DNA of 64,000 bases from Sporomusa sphaeroides DSM 2875 (GTDB lineage Bacteria; Bacillota; Negativicutes; Sporomusales; Sporomusaceae): positions 2,882,501-2,946,500 of the forward strand of contig NZ_CP146991.1 of the NCBI RefSeq assembly GCF_001941975.2, read 5' to 3'. This document shows, piece by piece, positions 18,133-26,872 of this stretch. Numbering within the stretch: position 1 is the stretch's first letter; each line of letters opens with the position of its first letter. Position numbers and translations under genes: made by a program. The notes below the pieces were generated by a model that saw only the letters and a list, made by a program, of their open reading frames with translations, was not told where the DNA came from and made no database searches.

Positions 18133-18720
18133 CTATATCGTTCCCTTAGTTGACATGACACCTTGTATCCTGTCATCCCGGCGCGTAGCCTCATCCAGTG
18201 CCCGCCCCAGCGCTTTAAAAATGGCTTCAATTATATGATGGGTATTCCTGCCTGATAACAGCCGCACATGCAGTGTAAGTCCGGCATGGAGGCTGAATGC
18301 CCGCAAAAATTCCTCCGTAAGCTCACTGTCAAACTGCCCCACCCGTTCACCGGGCAGTACGGCATCAAATACTAGATAGGGGCGGCCGCTGATATCCAGT
18401 GATACCATGGCCAGAGCTTCATCCATCGGCACAAAGGCTGTGCCATAACGCTTAATGCCGGTTTTGTCGCCCAACGCTTTAGCCAGGGCCTGCCCGAGGA
18501 CAATGCCGGTGTCTTCTACCGTATGGTGGCCGTCAACCTGTAAATCACCGTTGGCCGTAACGGTTAGGTCAAACAGACCATGTTTGCCAAATAAGATGAG
18601 CATATGGTCGAAGAAGCCAATGCCTGTAGCCACCGCTGTCTGGCCGCTGCCATCAAGCGTCAAAGCCGCTTTGATGGCGGTTTCACCGGTTACCCGTTCC
18701 ATACTGGCAGTACGGCTCAT
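18133..18720 (-). CDS. hisB: Imidazoleglycerol-phosphate dehydratase
   Basis: Manganese-dependent dehydratase (195 aa), monofunctional: there is no fused histidinol-phosphatase domain. The metal-binding repeats are visible as FFDHML and [10 protein letters not shown] in the first half and HAGLTLHV and [17 protein letters not shown] in the second. It overlaps the end of hisC by four bases. Confidence 0.97.
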   Translation of the reverse strand: MSRTASMERVTGETAIKAALTLDGSGQTAVATGIGFFDHMLILFGKHGLFDLTVTANGDLQVDGHHTVEDTGIVLGQALAKALGDKTGIKRYGTAFVPMDEALAMVSLDISGRPYLVFDAVLPGERVGQFDSELTEEFLRAFSLHAGLTLHVRLLSGRNTHHIIEAIFKALGRALDEATRRDDRIQGVMSTKGTI

Positions 18721-19760
18721 AAGCTTACAGCCTCCAGTACCGCATCATTTTCGGCCGGTGTGCCCACAGTAATGCGGATACAGCCAAGCAGGCCGGGAAC
18801 TTTGCTGAAATCGCGGATGCCGATGCCCCGGGCGCTGAGCCGGTCAGCCAGCACTGCCGCCTGTTCACTCTTAATGAGCAGGAAGTTGGTTTGCGAGGGA
18901 TATACCGTTATACCGGGAACAGCGCTAAGCACGGCTGTCAGGCGCTCCCGCTCGCGGCGGTTTTCCGCCAGGCTGTCGGCAAAAGCCCCGCGCATGCCGA
19001 ATACCGTTTCAGCTGCCGTCAGGGTTAAGGCATTTACATTGTAGGGCAATAATACCTTGCCAATGGTCCTGACAATGGCTTCGTCAGCCAGCAGGTAGCC
19101 AGCCCGGGCTGCCGCCAGCCCATAGGCCTTGGAGAAAGTGCGGGCAATAGCAAGATTAGTATATTTGTTCAGCAAGTTCACTGAGCTTTTGCCGTAAAAT
19201 TCGTGATAGGCTTCATCGACAACCACCAGGCTTTGCGTACTTTTCACAATGTACTCCACTTGTTCCGGCGGCATAACGGTCCCGGTAGGATTGTTCGGAT
19301 TGCAGAGCAGAATAATGCCGGCTGCGTTTTCACGGGCAGCTGCCAGCAGCTTATCGGCGTCTACGGTGTAATCGGCAGTCAGCTCAACAGGTACAGGCCG
19401 GCTGTCTGCCAGTTTGGCATAAATGCCATACATGGAAAATGAGGGACTGGGATAGACAATACTGCGGCCGGCGCCGCCGAAAGCATAACATACGGCCTCC
19501 AGAATTTCACTGGAACCATTGCCGATAACCACGTTAGCGGCAGCTAAGCCAAAATCAGTGCCAATTGTGGTTTTTAACGACTGGGCACTTAGTTCGGGAT
19601 ACCGGTTAAACGGCAGGGCTGCCAGTTTTTCCAGGATTTTGGCCTTAACGGCCGGCGGCAGGTCAGCGGGCCGTTCATTGGCATCCAGTCTGATACGCCA
19701 GTTACTCTCTTCTACAGAATAGGCTTTCAGGGTTTCCAGCCCTAAACGCGGTGTAAACAT
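18717..19760 (-). CDS. hisC: Histidinol-phosphate aminotransferase
   Basis: PLP-dependent class I/II aminotransferase (347 aa). It has the substrate-end motif [13 protein letters not shown], the cofactor-binding [17 protein letters not shown], and the PLP lysine in [17 protein letters not shown]. It sits between hisD (one-base gap) and hisB. In this operon it works directly before HisD. Confidence 0.96.
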   Translation of the reverse strand: MFTPRLGLETLKAYSVEESNWRIRLDANERPADLPPAVKAKILEKLAALPFNRYPELSAQSLKTTIGTDFGLAAANVVIGNGSSEILEAVCYAFGGAGRSIVYPSPSFSMYGIYAKLADSRPVPVELTADYTVDADKLLAAARENAAGIILLCNPNNPTGTVMPPEQVEYIVKSTQSLVVVDEAYHEFYGKSSVNLLNKYTNLAIARTFSKAYGLAAARAGYLLADEAIVRTIGKVLLPYNVNALTLTAAETVFGMRGAFADSLAENRRERERLTAVLSAVPGITVYPSQTNFLLIKSEQAAVLADRLSARGIGIRDFSKVPGLLGCIRITVGTPAENDAVLEAVSL

Positions 19761-19761
19761 C

Positions 19762-21102
19762 TTAATTCCCCCTCAGCCTAACCGCATTGGCATGCGCATC
19801 CAGTCCCTCGGCTTCTGCCAGCTTGATGACCTGGCTGCTGACAGCGGCCAGCGCTTCTTGGGTATAGGCAATAATACTGGTTTTTTTCATAAAGGTTTCC
19901 ACATTAAGCACAGAGTAAAACCGGGCCGTCCCGCCGGTAGGCAAGACATGGTTGGGACCGGCAAAGTAGTCCCCCAGCGGCTCGGGTGAGTAGGCTCCCA
20001 TAAAAATAGCACCGGCATGGCGGATATAGGGGAGCAGTTTCCACGGCTCTGCTGTCAGGAGTTCCAGGTGTTCGGGTGCGGAAAGATTGGCCAGTTCAAC
20101 GGCTTCCAGGATTGTCGGCGTAACAATAATCAAGCCGTTATCCTCGATGGCTTGGGCGGCAATCTCCTGGCGCGGCAGGGCGGCCAGTTGTTTGTCCACT
20201 TCTTTACTTACCGCTTTCGCTAATTCAGCGCTGTCGGTGACAAGAATACTGGAAGCCAGGACATCATGCTCAGCCTGGCTCAGCATATCTGCCGCCACAT
20301 AGCGGGGGTCTGCCGTGCTGTCAGCCACAATAAGAATCTCACTCGGACCTGCCAGCATATCAATATCCACATGACCATAAACCGCTTTTTTGGCCAAAGT
20401 AACAAAAATATTGCCAGGACCGGTAATCTTGTCAACCCTGGGAATGGTGCTTGTGCCAAAAGCCAGTGCCGCCACTGCCTGCGCACCACCGGCTTTGAAT
20501 ATTCTTGTTACTCCGGCCAGCTTGGCAGCTGCCAGCACATAGGGATTTACCCGCCCGTCCCTGCCTGGCGGCACAACCATGATAATTTCTTTTACCCCGG
20601 CCACAGCGGCCGGTACTGCGTTCATCAGCACAGAGGAAGGATAGGCGGCAGTACCACCGGGAACATAAATGCCCACCCGGTCAAGCGGTGTACACTTTTG
20701 CCCCAGTATTGAGCCATATTCACGTTCGGTAAACCAGGATTTGGGCAATTGCTCGGTATGAAACTTTCTGATATTAACAGCCGCCGCCTCCAATGCAGCC
20801 AGCACCTCGCCGTCAATGCCGGCCATCGCGCTCTCCAGCTCGTCTGCGGTTACTTCCAGGGCATCGGCAGTAAAATCGGCACCATCAAAAACTTTGGTGT
20901 ACTTTAATACCGCTTCATCCCCCTGGCTGCGCACCTCTTCAACAATGCGTTCCACCACCTGGCTGGCTGAGAGAGCTTCGCCGAAGAGTTCTTTTATTCT
21001 GTTTTGGGCTCCTGTACCCAAAACTACTTTGTCAAAAGACGGTTTTTCCAATATTTCCGCCATTTCCTCTTTACTTAAAAAACTGCTGAATATTGTTTTC
21101 AT
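19762..21102 (-). CDS. hisD: Histidinol dehydrogenase
   Basis: Zinc enzyme (446 aa) performing the last two oxidations to L-histidine. The signature region AGPSEILIVADSTADPRYVAADMLSQ-type sequence is present, including the catalytic SQAEHD. Zinc ligands are expected in this segment and in the C-terminal HANAVRLR. It overlaps hisG by four bases and is followed closely by hisC. Confidence 0.97.
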   Translation of the reverse strand: MKTIFSSFLSKEEMAEILEKPSFDKVVLGTGAQNRIKELFGEALSASQVVERIVEEVRSQGDEAVLKYTKVFDGADFTADALEVTADELESAMAGIDGEVLAALEAAAVNIRKFHTEQLPKSWFTEREYGSILGQKCTPLDRVGIYVPGGTAAYPSSVLMNAVPAAVAGVKEIIMVVPPGRDGRVNPYVLAAAKLAGVTRIFKAGGAQAVAALAFGTSTIPRVDKITGPGNIFVTLAKKAVYGHVDIDMLAGPSEILIVADSTADPRYVAADMLSQAEHDVLASSILVTDSAELAKAVSKEVDKQLAALPRQEIAAQAIEDNGLIIVTPTILEAVELANLSAPEHLELLTAEPWKLLPYIRHAGAIFMGAYSPEPLGDYFAGPNHVLPTGGTARFYSVLNVETFMKKTSIIAYTQEALAAVSSQVIKLAEAEGLDAHANAVRLRGN

Positions 21103-21764
21103 GCTTTGGCCTCACTCTCTACCAGTTCTTTTAATCCTTCCACCATTTTATTGATCCGGTCAAATTTCATTTTAAAGCTCACCCGGTTGGCAATAAATCT
21201 GGCGGTTGCCGGCTGAATCTGCGCAACTTCCACCAAATTATTCTCTTTCAGCGTCCGGCCGGTTTCCACCAAATCCACAATAATCTCAGCCAAGCCTACC
21301 ATGGGTGCTAATTCTATCGAACCGTTCAGCTTGATAATCTCCATCTGAATGCCAATACTATGAAAAAAGCTTTCCGCCACCCGCGGATATTTGGTGGCCA
21401 CCCGCATATGGGCGTAATCGCTCAGTTTCTCCTGTTTGAGCGCCTGCGGCACCGCCACCATCATCCGGCAAAAGCCAAACTTTAAATCCAGCAGCTCGTA
21501 AACATCCTTGTTCTCTTCCAGCAGCACGTCTTTGCCAATAATGCCAATATCGGCGGCGCCATATTCCACATAGGTGGGTAAATCAGCTGTCTTAGTGATA
21601 ATAAACCGGATTTTTTCCGCTTCATTGGTAATGACCAGTTTGCGCGAGCTCTCACTGAGACCTTCGGCCGTATAGCCGATTTTGGCCAGCATATTGGCCG
21701 AGAGGTCAAATAACTTGCCTTTGGGCAAGGCAATTGTCAGATAATCCATATCATTTGAGGTCAT
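21099..21764 (-). CDS. hisG: ATP phosphoribosyltransferase, short form
   Basis: First enzyme of histidine synthesis, condensing ATP and PRPP. It is the short form (~221 aa) lacking the regulatory C-terminal domain, so it needs HisZ, which is encoded at 23463-24644. Motifs include IALPKGKLFD and the PRPP loop ELAPMVGLAEIIVDLVETG. I chose ATG 21764 because AGGAGG lies six bases upstream; a start at 21794 would put that site inside the gene. Confidence 0.95.
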   Translation of the reverse strand: MTSNDMDYLTIALPKGKLFDLSANMLAKIGYTAEGLSESSRKLVITNEAEKIRFIITKTADLPTYVEYGAADIGIIGKDVLLEENKDVYELLDLKFGFCRMMVAVPQALKQEKLSDYAHMRVATKYPRVAESFFHSIGIQMEIIKLNGSIELAPMVGLAEIIVDLVETGRTLKENNLVEVAQIQPATARFIANRVSFKMKFDRINKMVEGLKELVESEAKA

Positions 21765-21816
21765 GTCATGCCTCCTATTTTCCTTCTCTATCATATTAAA
21801 GTATTAATTAGATAAT

Positions 21817-21845
21817 ATGCTAACACGATATATTATAAAGGTCAA
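21817..21845 (-). promoter_or_regulatory. Predicted his operon promoter with overlapping operator-like motif
   Basis: On the minus strand TTGACC (21840-21845) and TAGCAT (21817-21822) are 17 bases apart. The -10 overlaps GTGTTAGCA, a motif that recurs almost unchanged upstream of yerC (24990-24998). This fits repression by the YerC/TrpR-like protein, though that link is inference. Confidence 0.5.
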
Positions 21846-21973
21846 TAGCTCCCATATTTTATTTCCCGATATCCGGCAATCTTTCCGGGTGAGGTAGGAA
21901 AACCGCCTGCATATGTAGAAGTATTTGGCAGGATACTAACCGTACCAAGCGTAACGCAATAAGGAGGTTCTTT

Positions 21974-22930
21974 ATGTCTGCGCTGAATATTGTCGTGCTC
22001 AACCCGCTTGCCGACCGCCATAGGGAGCTTATTCTGGCTGCCGAGCCAAATGTTACTATACTTGTTACCGATGAAGCAAATGCTCTCGAGCATATGCCCT
22101 CCTGCCATATCTTAGTCACCTGGGGTTGGATGGAAACCCGTCATTTATACCAGGCTGCTCCTCACCTGGAATGGATTCATGCCCTAAGCGCCGGAGTGGA
22201 AAAGTTGCTGTTTCCTGAAATTCAGGCAGCAGACACCATCCTGACCAACGCGAAAGGCATCCATGGCATCCCGGTATCTGAACATGTGCTGGCCATGATG
22301 CTGGCTTTCAGCCGGGGGCTTACCGTCAGTCTCCGCCAGCAGGAAACCCGGCAGTGGAAACGCATTCCTACCGGTGAGTTGCACGGGAGTACCCTCGCCA
22401 TTGTCGGTTTAGGCTCTATCGGCCGCGAGATTGCGAAAAAGGCCAAGGCGCTGGGGATGACGGTACTTGCCAGCAAGCAGGAGGTCACCACAGAATTATT
22501 TGTAGATAAGCTGTATCCGCCGGATGATGATAGTCTGCTGGAAATGCTGGCCAAGGCCGATTTCACGGTTACCGCCCTGCCGCTGACCGAAAGCACACAA
22601 AACCGGATTAGACTGCAGCATTTTACGGCAATGAAGCCTTCGGCTTATTTCTTCAATATCGCCAGAGGGGCTATTGTCAATGAAAATGATTTGGTCACCG
22701 CTTTGGAGCAAAACCTCATTGCCGGTGCCGGGCTGGATGTCTTTGCCTGTGAACCGCTGCCTGAGAGCAGTCCGTTATGGAGCATGCCCAATGTTATCAT
22801 TACACCGCATGTTGCCGCCCTGTCACCGGCCTATCTTGACCGCTCCGTTAAGCTGTTTGCCGATAATCTTACCCGCTTTATCCAGGGGCGTGAAATGCTG
22901 AATGTGGTTGACAAAGTCAAAGGCTATTAG
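21974..22930 (+). CDS. D-2-hydroxyacid dehydrogenase, glyoxylate/phosphoglycerate dehydrogenase-like
   Basis: NAD(P)-dependent 2-hydroxyacid dehydrogenase, 318 aa. The Rossmann motif is IVGLGSIGREIAKKAKALGM. The catalytic residues are Arg in NIARGAIVNENDL, Glu in FACEPLPESSPLW and His in ITPHVAAL. AAGGAGG sits eight bases before the ATG. It differs clearly from the dehydrogenase at 903-1865 and resembles GhrA-type enzymes. It is divergent from the his operon and convergent with the HD gene, so it is probably a single-gene unit. The substrate is unknown. Confidence 0.85.
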   Translation: MSALNIVVLNPLADRHRELILAAEPNVTILVTDEANALEHMPSCHILVTWGWMETRHLYQAAPHLEWIHALSAGVEKLLFPEIQAADTILTNAKGIHGIPVSEHVLAMMLAFSRGLTVSLRQQETRQWKRIPTGELHGSTLAIVGLGSIGREIAKKAKALGMTVLASKQEVTTELFVDKLYPPDDDSLLEMLAKADFTVTALPLTESTQNRIRLQHFTAMKPSAYFFNIARGAIVNENDLVTALEQNLIAGAGLDVFACEPLPESSPLWSMPNVIITPHVAALSPAYLDRSVKLFADNLTRFIQGREMLNVVDKVKGY

Positions 22931-22942
22931 TACCTTGAGGGA

Positions 22943-23470
22943 CTAATTCAGGCTGTCAGCCGCTCTGAGCAGTGTAAGCTCTACCGGTTCGCCGTCTGCC
23001 GGCGCTTCATGATGCCTGGCCACGATCCCGGTTATCCGCCTGTCAAGCCCGGCCGCCTCGAGCATAGCTGCTCCCCGGGCGGCATGATGATAATAGATAT
23101 ACATAGCATGCCGGAGATTGGCTACCTTGCCACCCCGCCCCAGTCGCTGCCAGCTTTTGGCCCAGCGCGGCACAAGGGTATCCAAAATTACGGTAATGAT
23201 TTTATCGGCAACGCTGACATCCCCTTTTATCTTGCCGATATCATGAAGCAGCGCGCATGTTAGCAGTAATTCTTGGTCAACATCCTTTTCCTTAGCGGCA
23301 AGTTCCCCGGCTGTGTAGGCTACATTCAAAGCATGCCGCTGGTCAGGTAGGTTCATCTGCCAAAAGAAGGCGGCTGCCGCCGGGTCTAAATACCGCTCCA
23401 CAAACTGCCTGTCTGTTTCGCTAATCCGGGCAGTGACCGCCGCTACAACCTGTTTTATCCGTTTACTCAA
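22943..23470 (-). CDS. HD-domain phosphohydrolase
   Basis: Metal-dependent hydrolase of 175 aa. The HD motif is in LLTCALLHDIGKIKGD (near residue 75), with a first histidine in QRHALNVAYTAGELA and later ligands in YYHHAARGAAML and VARHHEAP. It overlaps the end of hisZ by eight bases and is the third gene of a yerC-hisZ-HD unit. The substrate cannot be predicted. No histidinol-phosphatase gene is visible in the window, so a role there is conceivable but unsupported by motif. Confidence 0.8.
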   Translation of the reverse strand: MSKRIKQVVAAVTARISETDRQFVERYLDPAAAAFFWQMNLPDQRHALNVAYTAGELAAKEKDVDQELLLTCALLHDIGKIKGDVSVADKIITVILDTLVPRWAKSWQRLGRGGKVANLRHAMYIYYHHAARGAAMLEAAGLDRRITGIVARHHEAPADGEPVELTLLRAADSLN

Positions 23471-24644
23471 TATATATCAATTCCTCATAGCCCCGGGTGC
23501 GAACCACTGCTTCCGCCACCGCCCGCGGCTCGGCAGCAAGCGCCAGTTCTGCCCGGCGTCTTTGCCGCCGGCATTGGTTAGCCGCTTCAATGGCCTGCGC
23601 CAGCTTACCTTCCGTCCAGGCAATATATACATCTTTACCCTGCACGCTGACGCCAATCCCCTGGCGCTCCAGGGCTAATAGCATCCGTTCTATTCCCATG
23701 GCGAAACCTGTCGCCGGGTTGGCAACCCCCAGTGAAGCCAGCATCGTATCATAACGCCCGCCCCCGCACAGCGGGAAGCCCAGTCCCGGCGTATAGCCCT
23801 CAAATACCATGCCGGTATAGTAATCAAAGTCACGAATTATGCCAAGGTCAAAATTAACATACTGATCGACACCATAGCCTGCAAGCAGCTTGTGAATATC
23901 GGCCAGGTTATCCAGCGCCGCCCGGCTGAGGTCATTGCTGACCAACCGGTAGGCTCTGCTTAACATATCCTCCCGTCCATGCAAAAGCGGAATTTGCTTA
24001 AGCAGTTCTTGCGCTGCCTGCTTAAGTCCGCTCTGTGAAAGCAGTTCGCCAAGCCCAACCAAATCGCGGGTAACCATGGCGGATTTGATCTGTTGCTGGC
24101 GCTCGGGGCTTAACTGGCTTTCCGCCATCAGGCCGTTAATAAAATCCACCTGGCCTAAGCCGATTTGAAAATTGGTCAGCCCGGCTTCCAGCATAGCTTC
24201 TACCGCCAGGGCCACAACTTCGGCATCGGCTGCCGGACCGGGCGCACCTAACAGTTCCACCCCGGCCTGATAAAACTCGCATTGTCTGCCGGCCTGCGCC
24301 TGCTCATGGCGAAAGACATTGGTAAGATAAAACAACCTGAGCGGCAGCGGCATTTCCTTCAGTCTGGTCGCCGCCACTCGGGCAATCGGGGTTGTCATAT
24401 CCGGTCTAAGCGCCAGAATCCGGTTGTTTTTATCAAAAAATTTAAATACATGCTGCTGAATGTTGCTGCCTGTACCAACTGCCAGTGTCTCCATATATTC
24501 AAAGGTCGGTGTCACTATTTCGTCATAGCCCCAGCAGGAAAAAACTTGAGCCAGCGCCCCCTCGACAATCCGTTTCTGCTTGGCTTCCCGGGGCAGCAAG
24601 TCCCGCGTCCCATACGGAATTTGCGGCACAAAATTTTTATTCAT
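23463..24644 (-). CDS. hisZ: ATP phosphoribosyltransferase regulatory subunit
   Basis: Catalytically inactive histidyl-tRNA-synthetase paralogue (393 aa) that partners short HisG and senses histidine. Class II synthetase motifs remain: IPYGTRDLLPREA, the motif-2-like LRLFYLTNVFRHEQ, and a GYTPGLGFPLCGGGRYDTML loop. The anticodon-binding domain of HisRS is reduced. The pairing with short HisG 2 kb away is the expected arrangement. It lies between yerC and the HD hydrolase. Confidence 0.93.
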   Translation of the reverse strand: MNKNFVPQIPYGTRDLLPREAKQKRIVEGALAQVFSCWGYDEIVTPTFEYMETLAVGTGSNIQQHVFKFFDKNNRILALRPDMTTPIARVAATRLKEMPLPLRLFYLTNVFRHEQAQAGRQCEFYQAGVELLGAPGPAADAEVVALAVEAMLEAGLTNFQIGLGQVDFINGLMAESQLSPERQQQIKSAMVTRDLVGLGELLSQSGLKQAAQELLKQIPLLHGREDMLSRAYRLVSNDLSRAALDNLADIHKLLAGYGVDQYVNFDLGIIRDFDYYTGMVFEGYTPGLGFPLCGGGRYDTMLASLGVANPATGFAMGIERMLLALERQGIGVSVQGKDVYIAWTEGKLAQAIEAANQCRRQRRRAELALAAEPRAVAEAVVRTRGYEELIYIE

Positions 24645-24668
24645 ATTAACACTCCATTCTACTCGGCA

Positions 24669-24965
24669 CTATTTTTCCTCCAGATGGGCCAACACTGCTT
24701 TATAACCGTCTGCTCCATAATAGAGGCAGCGCTTAACCCGGCTGATGGTTGCGGTACTGGCACCGGTAGCGGCAACAATATCGTCATAAATGACGCCTGC
24801 CTTTAACAGCCGCGCCACTTCCAGCCGCTGCGCCATCGCCTTAAGTTCACCGATTGTGCATACATCCTCAAAAAACTGGTAACACTCTTCCTCGCTGCTA
24901 AGCGATAAAATCCCCCGGAACAGCTGGTCGATAAGTGCATCTTTCAATTTGGGATTTGCGGTCAT
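24669..24965 (-). CDS. yerC: TrpR-like regulator, YerC/YecD family
   Basis: Small all-helical DNA-binding protein (98 aa) with a TrpR-type helix-turn-helix: IYDDIVAATGASTATISRVK. The N-terminal QLFRGILSLSSEEECYQFFEDV is typical of YerC. AGGAGG precedes the ATG. It leads a yerC-hisZ-HD unit. From memory, YerC homologues in Bacillota have been proposed as histidine-biosynthesis regulators (HisR). The shared TGCT(A/T)ACAC motif upstream of hisG and of this gene fits that idea. Confidence 0.9.
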   Translation of the reverse strand: MTANPKLKDALIDQLFRGILSLSSEEECYQFFEDVCTIGELKAMAQRLEVARLLKAGVIYDDIVAATGASTATISRVKRCLYYGADGYKAVLAHLEEK

Positions 24966-24989
24966 ACTATTACGCCTCCTGTAAATACT

Positions 24990-24998
24990 TGCTTACAC
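24990..24998. promoter_or_regulatory. Operator-like motif upstream of yerC
   Basis: TGCTTACAC here differs by one base from TGCTAACAC at 21818-21826 in the his promoter. It sits ~25 bases before the yerC start, where a repressor would block initiation. Two sites are too few to define a motif. Confidence 0.35.
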
Positions 24999-25106
24999 TA
25001 TCTATTCGCTACACACCTGTTTTTTCCTTCTTTATCACTTTCTATCTTTATTGAATTAAAACTTTTTACTATTTTACTCATTTTTACTAATTTAATTATA
25101 TTTTTA

Positions 25107-25135
25107 TTGACAGACATACCTATCGGTGCTAATAT
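25107..25135 (+). promoter_or_regulatory. Promoter of the metQ transcript
   Basis: Consensus TTGACA (25107-25112) and TAATAT (25130-25135) with 17-base spacing, starting transcription ~15 bases before the SAM riboswitch. Confidence 0.8.
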
Positions 25136-25154
25136 AAATTTCATAAATTCATAT

Positions 25155-25260
25155 TGTTCATCAAGAGCTGGCTGAGGGAATGGCCCGATGACGCTGCGGC
25201 AACCATCGCAATTTGCGAACGGTGCCAATTCCACAGGATACTTTCCTGGCAGATGAAGAA
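25155..25260 (+). ncRNA. SAM-I riboswitch (S-box leader)
   Basis: The aptamer core is readable: TCATCAAGAG, GAGGGAATGGCCCGATGA, CGGCAACC, then GGTGCCAATTCC, closing with CAGATGAAG. The P1 arms (TTCATC with GATGAA) pair. A terminator hairpin follows at 25270-25308. This is the standard off-switch in which bound S-adenosylmethionine promotes termination, so metQ is expressed when methionine/SAM is low. It lies between a strong promoter and metQ on the same strand. Confidence 0.95.
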
Positions 25261-25269
25261 CTGGACAAC

Positions 25270-25308
25270 AAGCCATTTCGGACTGCCGAAATGGCTTTCA
25301 CTATTTTT
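25270..25308 (+). terminator. Riboswitch-controlled terminator before metQ
   Basis: AAGCCATTTCGG (25270-25281) pairs perfectly with CCGAAATGGCTT (25286-25297), followed by a T-rich tract. Confidence 0.92.
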
Positions 25309-25397
25309 ACGGAAGGAGGCTGACCTGCTTTTTTAGCCAAAACATTGTCTTACCTTGGTGCCATTAGTAAAGTAACTACTATTAGGAGGAATATGTC

Positions 25398-26219
25398 ATG
25401 AAAAAGATTACCTTATTATTGCTTGCCGCTTTATTGGCGTTCTCCACTCTCCTTGCCGGGTGCGGCGGCAAAGAAACGCCTGCCCCTTCAGCAACTGAGA
25501 AAAAGACTATCAAAGTAGGCGCAACCCCTCTGCCCCATGCTGAAATTCTTGCTGTCATCAAACCCATTCTGGAAAAAGAAGGCATCAATCTGGTTGTGGT
25601 AGAAATGAGCGATTATGTCCGTCCTAACATGGCTGTTGCGGAAAAAGAGCTTGATGCTAACTTCTTCCAGCACATTCCCTACCTGACCAAGTTCAGCGCT
25701 GAGCGCAAACTGGATCTAACCTATACTGCTGCCGTACATATCGAACCTATGGGGATTTATTCTAAAAAAGTTAAAAACCTGAATGACCTGCAAAACGGCG
25801 CAGAAATTGGCATCCCGAACGATCCCACCAATGGCGGCCGCGCTTTGGCACTCTTGGAGAAGGCCGGCATTATTAAGCTCAAAGACGGCGCAGGCGTTAC
25901 CGCTACCATCAGCGACATTACCGCCAACCCCAAAAATGTAAAAGTCCGCGAACTGGAAGCTGCCCAATTGCCGCGTTCCCTGGATGACCTGACCTTAGCT
26001 GTCATTAACACCAACTACGCGCTGGAAGCTAAGCTGGTTCCCGGTAAAGACGCCTTGTTTATTGAACAAAAAGACTCCCCTTATGTGAATATCCTTACCG
26101 TCCGCAAAGGCGATGAAAACCGCCCGGAAATCCAAAAATTAACCAAAGCCTTAACTTCCGAAGAAGTTAAGAAATTTATCAATGAAAAGTACCAAGGTGC
26201 TATTGTACCGGCATTTTAA
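25398..26219 (+). CDS. metQ: Methionine-binding lipoprotein of an ABC importer (NlpA/MetQ)
   Basis: Membrane-anchored substrate-binding protein (273 aa) for methionine uptake. It has a lipoprotein signal with lipobox LLAGC near residue 20 and the NlpA fold motifs KVGATPLPHAEIL, DANFFQHIPYL and IPNDPTNGGRALALL. AGGAGG precedes the ATG. The SAM riboswitch just upstream supports the methionine assignment. Unusually, the ATPase (metN) and permease (metI) genes are not beside it: the gene is flanked by terminators on both sides and stands alone. Confidence 0.93.
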   Translation: MKKITLLLLAALLAFSTLLAGCGGKETPAPSATEKKTIKVGATPLPHAEILAVIKPILEKEGINLVVVEMSDYVRPNMAVAEKELDANFFQHIPYLTKFSAERKLDLTYTAAVHIEPMGIYSKKVKNLNDLQNGAEIGIPNDPTNGGRALALLEKAGIIKLKDGAGVTATISDITANPKNVKVRELEAAQLPRSLDDLTLAVINTNYALEAKLVPGKDALFIEQKDSPYVNILTVRKGDENRPEIQKLTKALTSEEVKKFINEKYQGAIVPAF

Positions 26220-26224
26220 TGAAG

Positions 26225-26263
26225 TAAAAAATGAGTCTGGGGAAATCCCCGGACTCATTTTTT
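26225..26263. terminator. Bidirectional terminator between metQ and tetR
   Basis: A ~14-bp stem (AATGAGTCTGGGGA with its complement) is flanked by A-run and T-run on the two sides, so it can end both convergent transcripts. Confidence 0.92.
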
Positions 26264-26265
26264 GA

Positions 26266-26856
26266 TTAACGGTTAACTATCCCGTACATAAAAATATCGG
26301 CAATGCTGTTGGCCGTACTATCAATAGAATCCTGCTCTCCGCCAACAAACCCCTGAAACACCATCATCACAATAACACTGAACAAACCATGGGCGGCTTT
26401 GTGCACATCACAATGGCGGATAGTACCTTGATCAATTCCTTCCTGTAAGATCCGCTGCAATATCCCGATAGTGTGAACAAACCTTTCCCGGTATTTTTCC
26501 CGCTCCGCCTCGGTAAAGCTTGACGGTTCCTCACGGCCTAACCCGCGCATCTCATGCATAAGCACCCGCCACAAGTCCGCATTTTGCACATAAAACTCCA
26601 GAAAAACCCGAATGGCTTTCTTGGTTTTATCCAGCGCCGGTTCGGCAAGAGCGGCAATGGTATCAAGCTCAGCCTCAAAACCGGCACTGCGTTCCTTAAT
26701 CAAGGTATAAAAAAGTTGTTCCTTATTAACAAAATAGTTATATACTGTGCCTTTACCGGTATCGGCTAAGGCAATAATCTCATCAACCGTGGCGCGATGA
26801 TAGCCTTTGCGGGAAAAAACAGTATAGGCAGCATCAAGTATTTGCCGGCGTTTCAT
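26266..26856 (-). CDS. TetR-family transcriptional regulator
   Basis: Repressor-type protein of 196 aa. The N-terminal helix-turn-helix (~1-50) contains QILDAAYTVFSRKGYHRATV and TGKGTVYNYFVNKEQLFY. The helical C-terminal ligand domain has a YvdT/FadR-like organisation (FYVQNADLWRVLMHEMRGL). It follows a DUF456 gene by 16 bases on the same strand, so both probably form one unit. No operator palindrome was identified. The ligand is unknown. Confidence 0.9.
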   Translation of the reverse strand: MKRRQILDAAYTVFSRKGYHRATVDEIIALADTGKGTVYNYFVNKEQLFYTLIKERSAGFEAELDTIAALAEPALDKTKKAIRVFLEFYVQNADLWRVLMHEMRGLGREEPSSFTEAEREKYRERFVHTIGILQRILQEGIDQGTIRHCDVHKAAHGLFSVIVMMVFQGFVGGEQDSIDSTANSIADIFMYGIVNR

Positions 26857-26872
26857 AAGTTTCCTCCTGTCC

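Noticed and set aside
24998..25276. A 92-codon minus-strand open frame upstream of metQ
   Set aside because: It is antisense to the SAM riboswitch and promoter, and its sequence is explained by those elements.
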